Source of the DNA: JAWXBM01 sp034440115 | GTDB lineage: Bacteria; Pseudomonadota; Gammaproteobacteria; Xanthomonadales; SZUA-36 | Reading direction: 5' to 3' | Assembly (NCBI GenBank): GCA_034440115.1 | Contig: JAWXBM010000166.1 | Span: 1 to 54,397, forward strand | DNA: 54,397 nucleotides | Shown here: positions 1 through 8,133 of the stretch, in pieces | Layout of the letters: each line of letters starts with the position of its first letter | Position numbering within the stretch: the stretch's first letter is position 1 | Notes under the pieces: model-generated | The model's input: only the letters and a program-made list of their open reading frames with translations | Database searches by the model: none | Told to the model about the DNA's origin: nothing | Translations under genes and position numbers: made by a program

Positions 1-1109
1 AAAGCGTTATCCAACAGGTTGCCGAGTATTTCCAACAGATCACGTTGCTCACCGTAAAATGCCAGGCCAGCAGGAATAGTGACATCAACCGTTATCATTT
101 TGTGCGAATACACTTTTTCCAGGCTGCGTAATACGCGCTGTACCTGAGTGCCGATGTCCACAGCTTGCGCCATCGTGCGACGCGTTGAACCTGCCGCCCG
201 TTGCAGGCGTGTGCTGATCAAGTGATTCATTTCCTCCGTTGCTCGTTGCATCGCCGCCGCAGAATCAGGACCAGGATCCTCAAGTCCGGATTTGATCACC
301 GCCAGGGGAGTCTTGAGGCTGTGTGCCAATGAATCCAGTGCATTGCGGTACCGCAGTTGGTTGGCCTTTTCAGTGGCCAGCAATTTGTTCAAATTGCGTA
401 CCAATGGATCCAGCTCAGCGGGATGGCGACCCGTCAATGCTTCTGCAACCCCTGACTCAACCGCAGCAACATCTCCTGCGATGCGCTGCAACGGTCGAAA
501 CGCCAGCCAAATCAATAGTGACTGTGCCAACAGCAGAATCAAACCCGCTGCACCCAAGGCACGCCAAAGGCCTTTCTGGAAAGCTGTGGTCTGACGTTTA
601 ATTTCATCTTCTGATACCAACACGCTGACGGTCAATGGCAGGATTTCATCATTGTCCAAATGCCAGGACAGGCCCAGTTGATAAACATATGGAGACTGCT
701 CCGTGACCGGAACATCAAAGCGAATCTGCCCCGATGGCAACAAAGGAAGCCAGGGCAGTTGGACGCCCAGAGTAGAGGGTGAAATCCAATATTGGTCACT
801 GCCGTGCAATTGTCCATAAATGCCTGAGCCCGGTTGCGACAATCGGGGATCACCCAGCTCTTCACTGACTTGTATATGACCGCTGGCATCAGGCTCTGCC
901 GCAGCCAGAATCAAATAGGCCCATGACTGCATGCGATCCTGCAAATTGGCCTCGGCGCTGCGTTTATCAGCCGCGGCCAAAGCCAAACCAACCAGACTCA
1001 GTGCCAGTAGCAGGATCAGGGCAGCGGCCAGACCCATGCGCAGGCGTAACGAAAAGGGCTGTTTGGTATTCAGCAGGGCTGAAGCTGCAGGTGTTTTGCC
1101 GGGCTCCAC
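1..1109 (-). CDS. PhoQ-like sensor histidine kinase (3' end cut by window edge)
   Basis: Inner-membrane sensor kinase that would phosphorylate the response regulator encoded just upstream. Reading the minus strand from a GTG at 1109 gives an N-terminal membrane segment (about residues 25-45, rich in L and A), a periplasmic domain of about 140 residues, a second membrane segment (about 185-205), a HAMP-like linker, and an H-box LDSLAHSLKTPLAV with the phospho-accepting His near residue 263. The reading runs to the start of the N-box (GNLLDNA) at the window edge, so the ATP-binding domain is missing here. GTG 1109 is the chosen start because it lies 15 bases after the regulator's stop; an ATG at 1037 falls in the first membrane segment. 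The spacing H-S-L-K-T-P is typical of the PhoQ group. The stimulus is unknown. Confidence 0.85.
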   Translation of the reverse strand, partial: MEPGKTPAASALLNTKQPFSLRLRMGLAAALILLLALSLVGLALAAADKRSAEANLQDRMQSWAYLILAAAEPDASGHIQVSEELGDPRLSQPGSGIYGQLHGSDQYWISPSTLGVQLPWLPLLPSGQIRFDVPVTEQSPYVYQLGLSWHLDNDEILPLTVSVLVSEDEIKRQTTAFQKGLWRALGAAGLILLLAQSLLIWLAFRPLQRIAGDVAAVESGVAEALTGRHPAELDPLVRNLNKLLATEKANQLRYRNALDSLAHSLKTPLAVIKSGLEDPGPDSAAAMQRATEEMNHLISTRLQRAAGSTRRTMAQAVDIGTQVQRVLRSLEKVYSHKMITVDVTIPAGLAFYGEQRDLLEILGNLLDNA

Positions 1110-1123
1110 TCGCGATTCAGGCC

Positions 1124-1822
1124 CTAGCGGGTTTCTGCTGGGAACAAACCCGGCAACAAACTCAGGCGATAGCCACGCCCGCGCAGTGTTTCTATCGGAT
1201 TCAAAGTGCCATCAGGGTCAAGCTTGCGCCTGAGCCTGCCAACAAACACTTCAATCACATTGCTGTCACGCTCAGTATCTTCTTCATAAAGATGTTCAGA
1301 AAGTTCGGTTTTGGTGACCACTGCATCCGGGTGCATGAACAGATACTGCAAAACCTTGTACTCGTAACTGGTCAGATCCAGTTCCTGTTCGTTCAACAGC
1401 ACGCGCTGTGAGGTCAGGTCCATAAGCACTGGCCCCATCCTGACCAGCGGCTGAGCATGGCCGGCTGACCGGCGCAGCAGAGCATTCAAACGGGCCAGCA
1501 GTTCCGGTTGATGGAAGGGTTTGGTGAGATAGTCATCCGCACCAGTTTCCAGCCCCGCTACTTTATCCTGCCAATCAGACCGCGCAGTCAGAACCAAAAC
1601 GGGAAATTTCCGGCCCGCTGCACGTAAACGTTTGATCAGTTCGAGGCCAGACATTCGCGGCAAACCCAGATCGATGATCGCAACATCGATGGGGAATTCG
1701 GTAGCCAGGTAGAGACCCTCCTGACCATCCGCAGCAGTGTCTACCGCAAATCCTTGTTCGCGCAACAACCTTGCAAGGCTGTGCAACAGGTCAGGATCAT
1801 CTTCCACGATTAAAGCACGCAT
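1124..1822 (-). CDS. OmpR/PhoP-family response regulator
   Basis: DNA-binding response regulator of 232 residues, the normal length for the OmpR family. The receiver domain occupies residues 1-115, with the acidic pocket at E7-D8-D9, the phosphorylated Asp at D51 (in AIIDLGLPRMSG) and the conserved Lys at K101 (in DDYLTKPF). A winged-helix trans_reg_C domain follows (residues 130-225, ending in LRGRGYRL). It precedes the kinase gene by 14 bp, so the two are one operon. Similar pairs in this group respond to envelope stress, cationic peptides or low Mg2+, but nothing here shows the ligand, so no gene symbol is given. Confidence 0.93.
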   Translation of the reverse strand: MRALIVEDDPDLLHSLARLLREQGFAVDTAADGQEGLYLATEFPIDVAIIDLGLPRMSGLELIKRLRAAGRKFPVLVLTARSDWQDKVAGLETGADDYLTKPFHQPELLARLNALLRRSAGHAQPLVRMGPVLMDLTSQRVLLNEQELDLTSYEYKVLQYLFMHPDAVVTKTELSEHLYEEDTERDSNVIEVFVGRLRRKLDPDGTLNPIETLRGRGYRLSLLPGLFPAETR

Positions 1823-1831
1823 GATTTCTCC

Positions 1832-2053
1832 TTACTCCCGAACCGTTACTACACGTACGGTTTTGACCACATTGTCCTTGGTGATCAACTTGATCACATG
1901 GACTTTTTTATTGCCCTGTTGCTCGGTATGAGCCGATAGTACTTTTGCATCGTATTGTCGCGCTGCCTGGCGAGCGGCCTCGTCCAGCGACTGAGCTGAA
2001 GCATCAGGCGGCATCGATACAAGCAGTAATAATGTGAGTACAAGTTTTTTCAT
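1832..2053 (-). CDS. Small periplasmic PepSY-like protein
   Basis: A 73-residue protein with a clear signal peptide (MKKLVLTLLLLV, cleavage after ASA near residue 20), then a short alpha-beta segment with the character of a PepSY fold (AARQAARQYDAKVLSA, then beta strands KKVHVIKLITKDN and VKTVRVVTV). It lies 9 bp upstream of the response regulator and is therefore the first gene of the regulator-kinase operon. PepSY proteins are common first or last genes of PhoPQ-like operons, where they are thought to act on the periplasmic side of the sensor. The link to sensing is an inference from position. Confidence 0.7.
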   Translation of the reverse strand: MKKLVLTLLLLVSMPPDASAQSLDEAARQAARQYDAKVLSAHTEQQGNKKVHVIKLITKDNVVKTVRVVTVRE

Positions 2054-2211
2054 TGACCTGCTGCCCCGACGGGGGACTTCCCTTGATAGCTGACCCCAAT
2101 GATGCGCATTGTATGCCAGATGAATGAATTCAAACTGAACTCCAAAAGCACAAACGGTCGCGGTATGGCTGGCAGAAAGACCAGGGGCTGTTATTTCTGT
2201 TCAAATCGTCG

Positions 2212-3126
2212 CTAAAAGATTTCCGCCAGCATGCAGCGCAAACTACCGCCGGCTTTTTCGATTTCGTCCAGTGGCGTTGAATGAATACGGAAGCCCCAGG
2301 ATTCGAGTAATTGCCTGCTGGAGATCCGCAGGGTATCAGCAGCGGTTTGGCTCATGAATAAGTCATTTTTGGTCAAGGCAATACAATTGCCGGCGAAAGC
2401 TTCCTTTTCTGCCTGATCCAGAAACAGCACCTGCCGTTCGTAAACCGCTGTCAGTGCCCGTGATAATCCCGCATCCTTAATGGACTCTTCATGTAGCACA
2501 CACGCCCGGCTGGCCAAAACCGATAGCACCACATTGCTGTGATACTCGCCTTCAGCCAAATCAAACTGCAGTGTGCAACGCAGATCAAAAGCCTGATTCA
2601 TGGCCACAACTCCAGACTCATTCACCCGGCTGGACATCCCGCAGTAGCCAATACGCCGGGCTCTGTCCAGCACCAGAGGCCCGGTCAATTCGGCAACGCA
2701 ATCCAATTTGGTGAGATCGACTAATTCATAACCACCCGCTGTGAAATAATTGCGAATGTCCTGCCGACCTGCTTCCCGTTGGCGGGTTGGATGCAGCATA
2801 TGACCAACGATCAGTCTTCCCGGAATCGTGGCAAAAACATTATTGGGAAATACGTCGTCCGGTGTGTGGGCATTGCCAGCAAAACTTTTTACCGCCACAC
2901 CACTCTCGCGTATCAGCGATACGAGATCGATGTATTGTTCCAGAGCCCTGTCTGCATCAGCCTGACGGGCAACATTCATGTATTTATTGTCACGGGCTGA
3001 TTCGCTGTCCACCCTGAAATCCAACGGCTCAACCATAAATACGCCTAACGGCACAGCGGGTGAATCCGGATCAAATGCGCCTTTTTCACATGCTCCAATA
3101 AACTGGTCAAAACTACGCGTAATCAC
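2212..3126 (-). CDS. Arginine deiminase-related / amidinotransferase-fold hydrolase
   Basis: A 304-residue guanidino-group-modifying enzyme of the amidinotransferase/dimethylarginine hydrolase superfamily. Visible family marks are the N-terminal P-N-N-V-F-A segment (DDVFPNNVFAT), the catalytic His in GEYHSNVVL, and a C-terminal active-site Cys at about residue 298 in GGSLRCMLAEIF. The family includes arginine deiminase, dimethylargininase and the CtlX-type citrulline hydrolases; length and the C-terminal motif fit the CtlX-like group best, but the substrate cannot be fixed. The start is GTG, 3 bp after the dusA stop, so it is probably co-transcribed with dusA. No strong Shine-Dalgarno is seen before it. 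Confidence 0.8.
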   Translation of the reverse strand: MITRSFDQFIGACEKGAFDPDSPAVPLGVFMVEPLDFRVDSESARDNKYMNVARQADADRALEQYIDLVSLIRESGVAVKSFAGNAHTPDDVFPNNVFATIPGRLIVGHMLHPTRQREAGRQDIRNYFTAGGYELVDLTKLDCVAELTGPLVLDRARRIGYCGMSSRVNESGVVAMNQAFDLRCTLQFDLAEGEYHSNVVLSVLASRACVLHEESIKDAGLSRALTAVYERQVLFLDQAEKEAFAGNCIALTKNDLFMSQTAADTLRISSRQLLESWGFRIHSTPLDEIEKAGGSLRCMLAEIF

Positions 3127-3129
3127 GAT

Positions 3130-4131
3130 TCAAGCGGCATCCTGCTCGGGGTGGCCAGTTCTGTAATGATCAAATGCTTTGCTGATCAGCTGATGATCCG
3201 AATCGTGCACATGGGCATTTTCGGATATCCAGCGACGCCAGCCCCTCGCCCCGGGTAAGCCCTGGAACAAACCCAGCATATGCCGGCTGATGTGTTTGAC
3301 TGGCACGCCCAACTTGGTTTGCTGGTGGCAATATTCCTGCATTTGTCGAACGATATCAGCTCGTTGCGGCAGTTGTGCGTGCGGGCTCAACAAACGCTGG
3401 CATTCCACCAATATCCACGGATTGTGATAGGCCGCGCGGCCCAGCATGACCCCGTCCACGCGCTGCAGATGAGCTTCAATCTCCGCAACCTCGGTGACGC
3501 CGCCGTTCAGCAGAATAGTCCAATCCGGACGTTCTTGTTTGATGCGGTAAACCCAGTCGTAGCGCAGCTCCGGCACTTCCCGGTTTTCCTTTGGACTGAG
3601 ACCGGATAACCACGCTTTACGGGCATGAACCACAAACAGTGTGCAGCCCGATTCGGCCACAGTGTGCAGGAAATTGCTGAAGTAGGAATAGGTGTCGTAT
3701 TCATCAACACCCAGCCTGCACTTTACGGTAACCGGGACATCGGCGACATCGAGCATCGCTTTGATGCAATCACGCACCAGTTTCGGCTCCAGCATCAGGC
3801 AGGCACCAAATCGTCCGCGTTGGACGCGATCAGAGGGGCAACCTACATTGAGATTGACTTCGTCGTAACCCCGGGCCTGGGCAATTTGTGTGCAACGGGC
3901 CAGGTCCTTCGGGTCGGAGCCGCCTAATTGCAACGCCAACGGATGTTCTTCCGGATTGAATGTCAATAAATGATCCCGATCGCCATGCAGTATCGCGCCG
4001 CTGGTAACCATTTCTGAATACAGCAAGGCCTCAGGTGCCAGCAACCTGTGGAAGTAGCGGCAGTGACGATCAGTCCAATCCATCATGGGGGCTACAGTAA
4101 TGCGACGGTTTTGTGGTCCTGGATGAGGCAT
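3130..4131 (-). CDS. dusA: tRNA-dihydrouridine synthase A
   Basis: FMN enzyme that reduces uridine in the D-loop of tRNA. The TIM barrel begins with VAPMMDWTDRHCRYFHRL. NLNVGCPSDRVQRGRFGACL carries the catalytic Cys (in GACLM), and the reading ends about 330 residues later, the normal length for DusA. I chose the ATG at 4131 (MPHPGPQNRR) rather than the ATG at 4158 because a CAGGA Shine-Dalgarno lies 5 bases before it; the upstream start adds nine residues. The gene is transcribed divergently from the tetR-exporter operon. Confidence 0.95.
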   Translation of the reverse strand: MPHPGPQNRRITVAPMMDWTDRHCRYFHRLLAPEALLYSEMVTSGAILHGDRDHLLTFNPEEHPLALQLGGSDPKDLARCTQIAQARGYDEVNLNVGCPSDRVQRGRFGACLMLEPKLVRDCIKAMLDVADVPVTVKCRLGVDEYDTYSYFSNFLHTVAESGCTLFVVHARKAWLSGLSPKENREVPELRYDWVYRIKQERPDWTILLNGGVTEVAEIEAHLQRVDGVMLGRAAYHNPWILVECQRLLSPHAQLPQRADIVRQMQEYCHQQTKLGVPVKHISRHMLGLFQGLPGARGWRRWISENAHVHDSDHQLISKAFDHYRTGHPEQDAA

Positions 4132-4323
4132 GTATTCCTGTATCGCTGGCAAAACCATGTGTTGAGCTCACGACCTTTGTAGTTGAATCGCACACCTTGA
4201 TTGGGCTGCGGGCAACCAGTATAAAGCGCCTCCATGCTGATCTGAAAGAAAACCAGTCTGAACTGCCGGCGCCAGACCACAGCGATGCTGTCGTTAGTAA
4301 GGCATATTTGTAGGTCGTCTTGT

Positions 4324-4347
4324 AATTAATTAATTGCTTAATTAATA
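4324..4347. promoter_or_regulatory. Probable TetR operator / promoter region
   Basis: Two copies of the self-complementary octamer TTAATTAA (4326-4333 and 4338-4345) are separated by four bases, in a very AT-rich stretch just upstream of the tetR ATG at 4355. TetR-family repressors usually bind such symmetric sites in their own promoter. The assignment is inferred from symmetry and position; no clear -35/-10 pair was fixed and no Shine-Dalgarno precedes the tetR ATG. Confidence 0.45.
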
Positions 4348-4354
4348 TGTTTGC

Positions 4355-5014
4355 ATGATCAAAGCCAGAGTTACAAAGTCAACAGCCGAAGGCCCTCGTC
4401 GCGGCCGGCCGGTTGCGGATGGGAATATGGATTACCGGCAGCAGATTCTGGACTCAGCCGAATACAGCTTTGCCCAATCCAGTTTCGATTCGGTATCACT
4501 CAAGGACATAGCCAGGCCGGTGGGCATCACTCCGGCCATGATTCACTATTATTTTGGCAGCAAAAAGGATTTGCTCGCAGGTGTGCTGGAGCAGGCACTG
4601 GAGCCCATGGCTGTTGCTGTCGGTGCTTTGGGTCAAAAGCAGGATGCAGACATCGAGGAATTTGTACAGCAGTTGTTTTCCACCATGCAGTTGCACCCCA
4701 ATCTGCCGCTGCTGTTTTTTCGACAGGTTTTGCTACCCGGCAGTCCCATGCAAGAGCACTTTTTGCAAAAGCTGGCGCCACGCTTGGGTGGAGCTTTACC
4801 GGAACTGATCCGCAAAGGTCAAAAATCAGGGTGCATTTCCCGCAGCCTGGATCCATCCATTGCGGCACTCATGGTCATGTCTTTGTGTGTGTTCCCGCTA
4901 CTCTCCAAGCCATTGGCCCAGCCAGCGCTGGGTATTTCCTTTGCTCAGAACGGTCAGAAAAAACTGCAACAACACATCATGCGTTTTATCCAGGGAGGCT
5001 TGCAAAGCCCATGA
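4355..5014 (+). CDS. TetR-family transcriptional repressor
   Basis: A 219-residue regulator. The N-terminal helix-turn-helix is plain: ILDSAEYSFAQSSFDSVSLK, then DIARPVGITPAMIHYYFGSK (residues about 30-75), the classic TetR pattern ending in the YYFGSKxxL motif. The C-terminal half is a helical ligand-binding domain of no recognisable specificity. It is the first gene of an exporter operon: its stop overlaps the adaptor start by four bases (ATGA). By analogy with CecR-YbhGFSR of E. coli it probably represses the exporter and is released by an exported compound; this is inference. Confidence 0.92.
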   Translation: MIKARVTKSTAEGPRRGRPVADGNMDYRQQILDSAEYSFAQSSFDSVSLKDIARPVGITPAMIHYYFGSKKDLLAGVLEQALEPMAVAVGALGQKQDADIEEFVQQLFSTMQLHPNLPLLFFRQVLLPGSPMQEHFLQKLAPRLGGALPELIRKGQKSGCISRSLDPSIAALMVMSLCVFPLLSKPLAQPALGISFAQNGQKKLQQHIMRFIQGGLQSP

Positions 5015-6003
5015 CAAAAATATGGCCTTACCGGCAGCGGGTGTCCATCGGCTGTGGCTTCGCTTTGCTTTTACCACTGCTGGCCGCGTGCACAGAGACA
5101 CAGCAGAACCATCTGGTGGGCACACTGGAACGAGATCGGATCGAACTGCTGGCAGAAAGCAATGAGCCCGTCGTATCGCGACATGTGCAAGACGGGCAAA
5201 TCGTTGAGTCGGGTGATCTGATCCTGCAACAGGACACGACGCGCTTGCAGGCCAGGCTGGACCAATACCAGGCAGCACTTGACCAATCCACCGCCCGCTT
5301 GGCCGAACTGGTACGCGGACCACGCGCAGAAAAGATCATGGAAGCCGAGGCAAAACTTGCTGCAGCCCAGGCGCAGACCCTCACCGCGCTCAACGACCTG
5401 CAACGTGCACGTGAAATGTTTGAACGGAAACTATCCAACCAGGCCGTGCTGGATCATGCTGCTGGCAGTTGGAAAGCCAGCGCCGCAGCAGAAAATGCCA
5501 TAGGTCAGGAGTTGGCTGCCCTGCAAAATGGCACGACTGCTGAGGAACTGCAACAGGCCCGGGCGGCAGTACAGGCAGCCGATGCCCAGGTGGCGCTGGC
5601 TGCAGTTGATTTGCAGCGCAGCCAGATACTCGCACCGGTCAACGGACGTATCGACAAACTGCTTTACCTGGTGGGAGAACGCCCACCCGCGGGTGCGACT
5701 GTTGCAGTGATATTGGCGGATGCCCGTGTTTACGCCCGGATTTACGTTCCCGAACCGTTACGCGCGAAAATCATGCCCGGCACAGCATTGCAGGTGCAGG
5801 TTGATGGCGTAAGCCATCCGCTAGAGGGAGTGGTGCGCTGGGTATCGGCTGATGCTACTTTTACGCCTTACTTTGCGCTGACCGAGTACGACCGCTCACG
5901 ACTGAGTTATCTGGCTGAGATCGATTTACCGGCAGAGGCGGCCGAATTTCCTTCCGGTTTGCCATTGAGCGTTTGGGTGGATGCGCCAGTTGCAAGCCAG
6001 TGA
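5011..6003 (+). CDS. HlyD-family periplasmic adaptor lipoprotein of an ABC exporter
   Basis: Membrane fusion protein of 330 residues. The start overlaps the tetR stop by 4 bp. The N-terminus is a lipoprotein signal with a lipobox LLAAC (Cys 27). Then come a lipoyl half-motif (PVVSRHVQDGQIVESGDLIL), a long alpha-helical hairpin rich in Ala, Gln and Glu (about residues 70-195), the second lipoyl half (QILAPVNGRIDKLLYLVGE) and a beta-barrel domain. It should bridge the inner-membrane ABC-2 transporter to an outer-membrane channel. It resembles the YbhG/YhiI adaptors. No outer-membrane factor gene is nearby, so a TolC encoded elsewhere is likely. Confidence 0.9.
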   Translation: MTKIWPYRQRVSIGCGFALLLPLLAACTETQQNHLVGTLERDRIELLAESNEPVVSRHVQDGQIVESGDLILQQDTTRLQARLDQYQAALDQSTARLAELVRGPRAEKIMEAEAKLAAAQAQTLTALNDLQRAREMFERKLSNQAVLDHAAGSWKASAAAENAIGQELAALQNGTTAEELQQARAAVQAADAQVALAAVDLQRSQILAPVNGRIDKLLYLVGERPPAGATVAVILADARVYARIYVPEPLRAKIMPGTALQVQVDGVSHPLEGVVRWVSADATFTPYFALTEYDRSRLSYLAEIDLPAEAAEFPSGLPLSVWVDAPVASQ

Positions 6004-6013
6004 CTCAATAGCC

Positions 6014-6964
6014 ATGAACGCTACTGCCATCAAGGTGCGCGGTCTGAGTAAATCCTTTGGTCCAGTCAACGCAGTGGTGAATCTGGATCTGCAGGTACCA
6101 CGCTCAACCATCTATGGTTTTCTGGGCCCGAACGGTTCAGGCAAATCCACCACCATCCGCATGTTGTGTGGCCTGATTATTCCAACAGCCGGCGAAATAG
6201 AAGTGCTGGGTTATGCCATACCGGAACAAGCCGAAGAGTTGCGCCGCAAAGTAGGCTATATGACGCAGAAGTTCTCTTTGTACGAAGATCTCACAGCACA
6301 GCAGAACCTGGACTTTATTGCCGGCATCTACAACCTGTCGCGCAGCCACAAAAAACGACGCATCCACGAGGTTACCGAACGCTTTGGGCTGGCGCACTTT
6401 CTGTCACAACTGACCGGTTCTTTGAGCGGAGGGCAGAAACAACGTTTGGCCTTGGCCGCCGCCACCTTGCATGAACCCGAACTGTTGTTCCTTGACGAGC
6501 CCACCAGTGCGGTAGACCCAGAAAATCGCCGCGCATTTTGGGAAACGCTGTTTGACCTGGTCAGCGAGGGCACCACGATACTGGTCTCTACTCACTACAT
6601 GGACGAAGCAGAACGCTGCCATGAATTGGCCATCCTGGACCAGGGCATACTGGTTGCCCAGGGCAGCCCTGAACAGCTTACAAGGGATATCGCTGCCCAA
6701 GTGCTGCTGGTTATTGCCGACCAGCCACGCCGCGTCAGCAAGGTATTGGAAGCAGCAAGCTTTGTACACAGCACCGCGCAGATTGGCAACAGTCTGCGGG
6801 TACTGGTCGACAAACATCTGGCTGAACCGGAAAAAGCGGTTAACCAACTCATAGCAAATGCCGGGTTCAATCCGGTGCAATGCCGCCTGAGCTCGGCCAG
6901 CCTGGAGGATGTATTTGTTGCCGCAACCCAAGCTCGAAAACTGGCCCGGAATAAACGGCCTTGA
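6014..6964 (+). CDS. ABC-2 type exporter ATP-binding protein
   Basis: ATPase subunit of about 316 residues. Walker A is GPNGSGKST (residues 38-46), the signature LSGGQKQRLALAAA, Walker B LLFLDEPTS, and the H-loop STHYMDEAE. The C-terminal tail (residues 225-310) is the small regulatory domain usual in the YbhF/CcmA group. I chose the ATG at 6014 (MNATAIKVRG) because an upstream in-frame ATG at 5981 lies inside the adaptor gene and adds no conserved sequence. The stop overlaps the next gene by four bases. Unlike E. coli YbhF, it has one nucleotide-binding domain only. Confidence 0.93.
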   Translation: MNATAIKVRGLSKSFGPVNAVVNLDLQVPRSTIYGFLGPNGSGKSTTIRMLCGLIIPTAGEIEVLGYAIPEQAEELRRKVGYMTQKFSLYEDLTAQQNLDFIAGIYNLSRSHKKRRIHEVTERFGLAHFLSQLTGSLSGGQKQRLALAAATLHEPELLFLDEPTSAVDPENRRAFWETLFDLVSEGTTILVSTHYMDEAERCHELAILDQGILVAQGSPEQLTRDIAAQVLLVIADQPRRVSKVLEAASFVHSTAQIGNSLRVLVDKHLAEPEKAVNQLIANAGFNPVQCRLSSASLEDVFVAATQARKLARNKRP

Positions 6965-8049
6965 AAGCGCTGCAACGTATCTTTGCCATCTTTCTGAAGG
7001 AACTGCGGCAACTGCGTCGTGACCGTCTGACCTTCGGCATGATTGTGGTTTTGCCAGTTGTCCAGTTGTTGTTGTTTGGCTACGCCATCAACAACGATCC
7101 ACGGCATATCCAGGCCGCTGTTGCCGATCTTTCGGCCACAGCCGCATCGCGTCAGTATGTTATGGACCTGTCACAAAGCCAGGTGATAGACATCATTGCC
7201 CAAGCCGACAGCGCTGAAGAACTGGAAGACATGATGCGCAAGGGCCAAATCAGCGTTGGCATCTTTGTCCCTGAAGATTTTGAACGCCGCTTGCAACAGC
7301 CTGACCGCGCGGCGGTACAAATGCTGCTTGATGGGTCTGATACCGTGGTTCAGGGTGCCATCAGCCGCCTTGGACAGAGCAGTCGGCTGTCACCCTACTA
7401 CGACCAGCCAGGCAAGGTAGAAATGCGCACTTTCTACAACCCGGAGCGTCGCTCGGCAGTAAACACGGTGCCAGGTTTGATTGGCATCATCCTGACCATG
7501 ACCATGACCCTGTTCACTGCGGTGGCCATTGTGCGGGAGCGGGAACGGGGTAACCTGGAGCTACTGATTACCACCCCCGTGGGCATACCCGAACTGATGC
7601 TGGCCAAGATACTGCCCTATATCCTGATTGGCCTGCTGCAAGTCAGTCTGGTGCTGTTACTCGGGCACTGGTTGTTCCAGGTGCCGTTGCGCGGATCATT
7701 GTGGGATGTGTACCAGGTTTCGTTGCTGTTCATTATTGCCAACCTGGCCATGGGCTTGATGATTTCGACTATCGCACGTAACCAGTTTCAGGCCATGCAA
7801 CTAACCATGTTTATACTGCTGCCCTCCATACTGTTGTCGGGCTTCATGTTTCCTTTTGCAGGCATGCCCAAGCTGGCACAGTGGATTGCTGAAATCCTGC
7901 CCATGACACACTTCATGCGCCTGATAAGAGGGGTCGTTTTGCGTGGTGCCGACCTGAGCGATTTGACCCGGGAAATGCTCATACTAGGTGGTTTTATAGT
8001 GTTGGCGATGAGCTTTGCCATTTTACGTTTCAAGAAGCGGCTGGACTGA
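6961..8049 (+). CDS. ABC-2 type exporter permease
   Basis: Inner-membrane permease of about 362 residues starting at TTG, which overlaps the ATPase stop (TTGA). One membrane segment near the N-terminus (about residues 20-40) is followed by a large periplasmic domain (about 40-170), then five hydrophobic segments in the C-terminal half, including the conserved EReRGNLELLxxTPV stretch typical of the YhhJ/YbhR family. Only one permease gene is present, so the transporter is probably a homodimer or uses a distant partner. It closes the tetR-adaptor-ATPase-permease operon. Confidence 0.92.
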   Translation: MKALQRIFAIFLKELRQLRRDRLTFGMIVVLPVVQLLLFGYAINNDPRHIQAAVADLSATAASRQYVMDLSQSQVIDIIAQADSAEELEDMMRKGQISVGIFVPEDFERRLQQPDRAAVQMLLDGSDTVVQGAISRLGQSSRLSPYYDQPGKVEMRTFYNPERRSAVNTVPGLIGIILTMTMTLFTAVAIVRERERGNLELLITTPVGIPELMLAKILPYILIGLLQVSLVLLLGHWLFQVPLRGSLWDVYQVSLLFIIANLAMGLMISTIARNQFQAMQLTMFILLPSILLSGFMFPFAGMPKLAQWIAEILPMTHFMRLIRGVVLRGADLSDLTREMLILGGFIVLAMSFAILRFKKRLD

Positions 8050-8133
8050 AAGCATTAAATTAATTCTGATGGCATACTCACAGCAACCGTCTGGCCAAAC
8101 ACGCAATCAAGGAAGGAACACAGGCAAAATATC

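Noticed and set aside
4351..6003. A 550-codon plus-strand open frame through tetR into the adaptor gene
   Set aside because: The first 220 codons read tetR in the wrong frame and look random. The tetR frame has a full TetR domain, and the adaptor has its own start with a lipoprotein signal at 5011.
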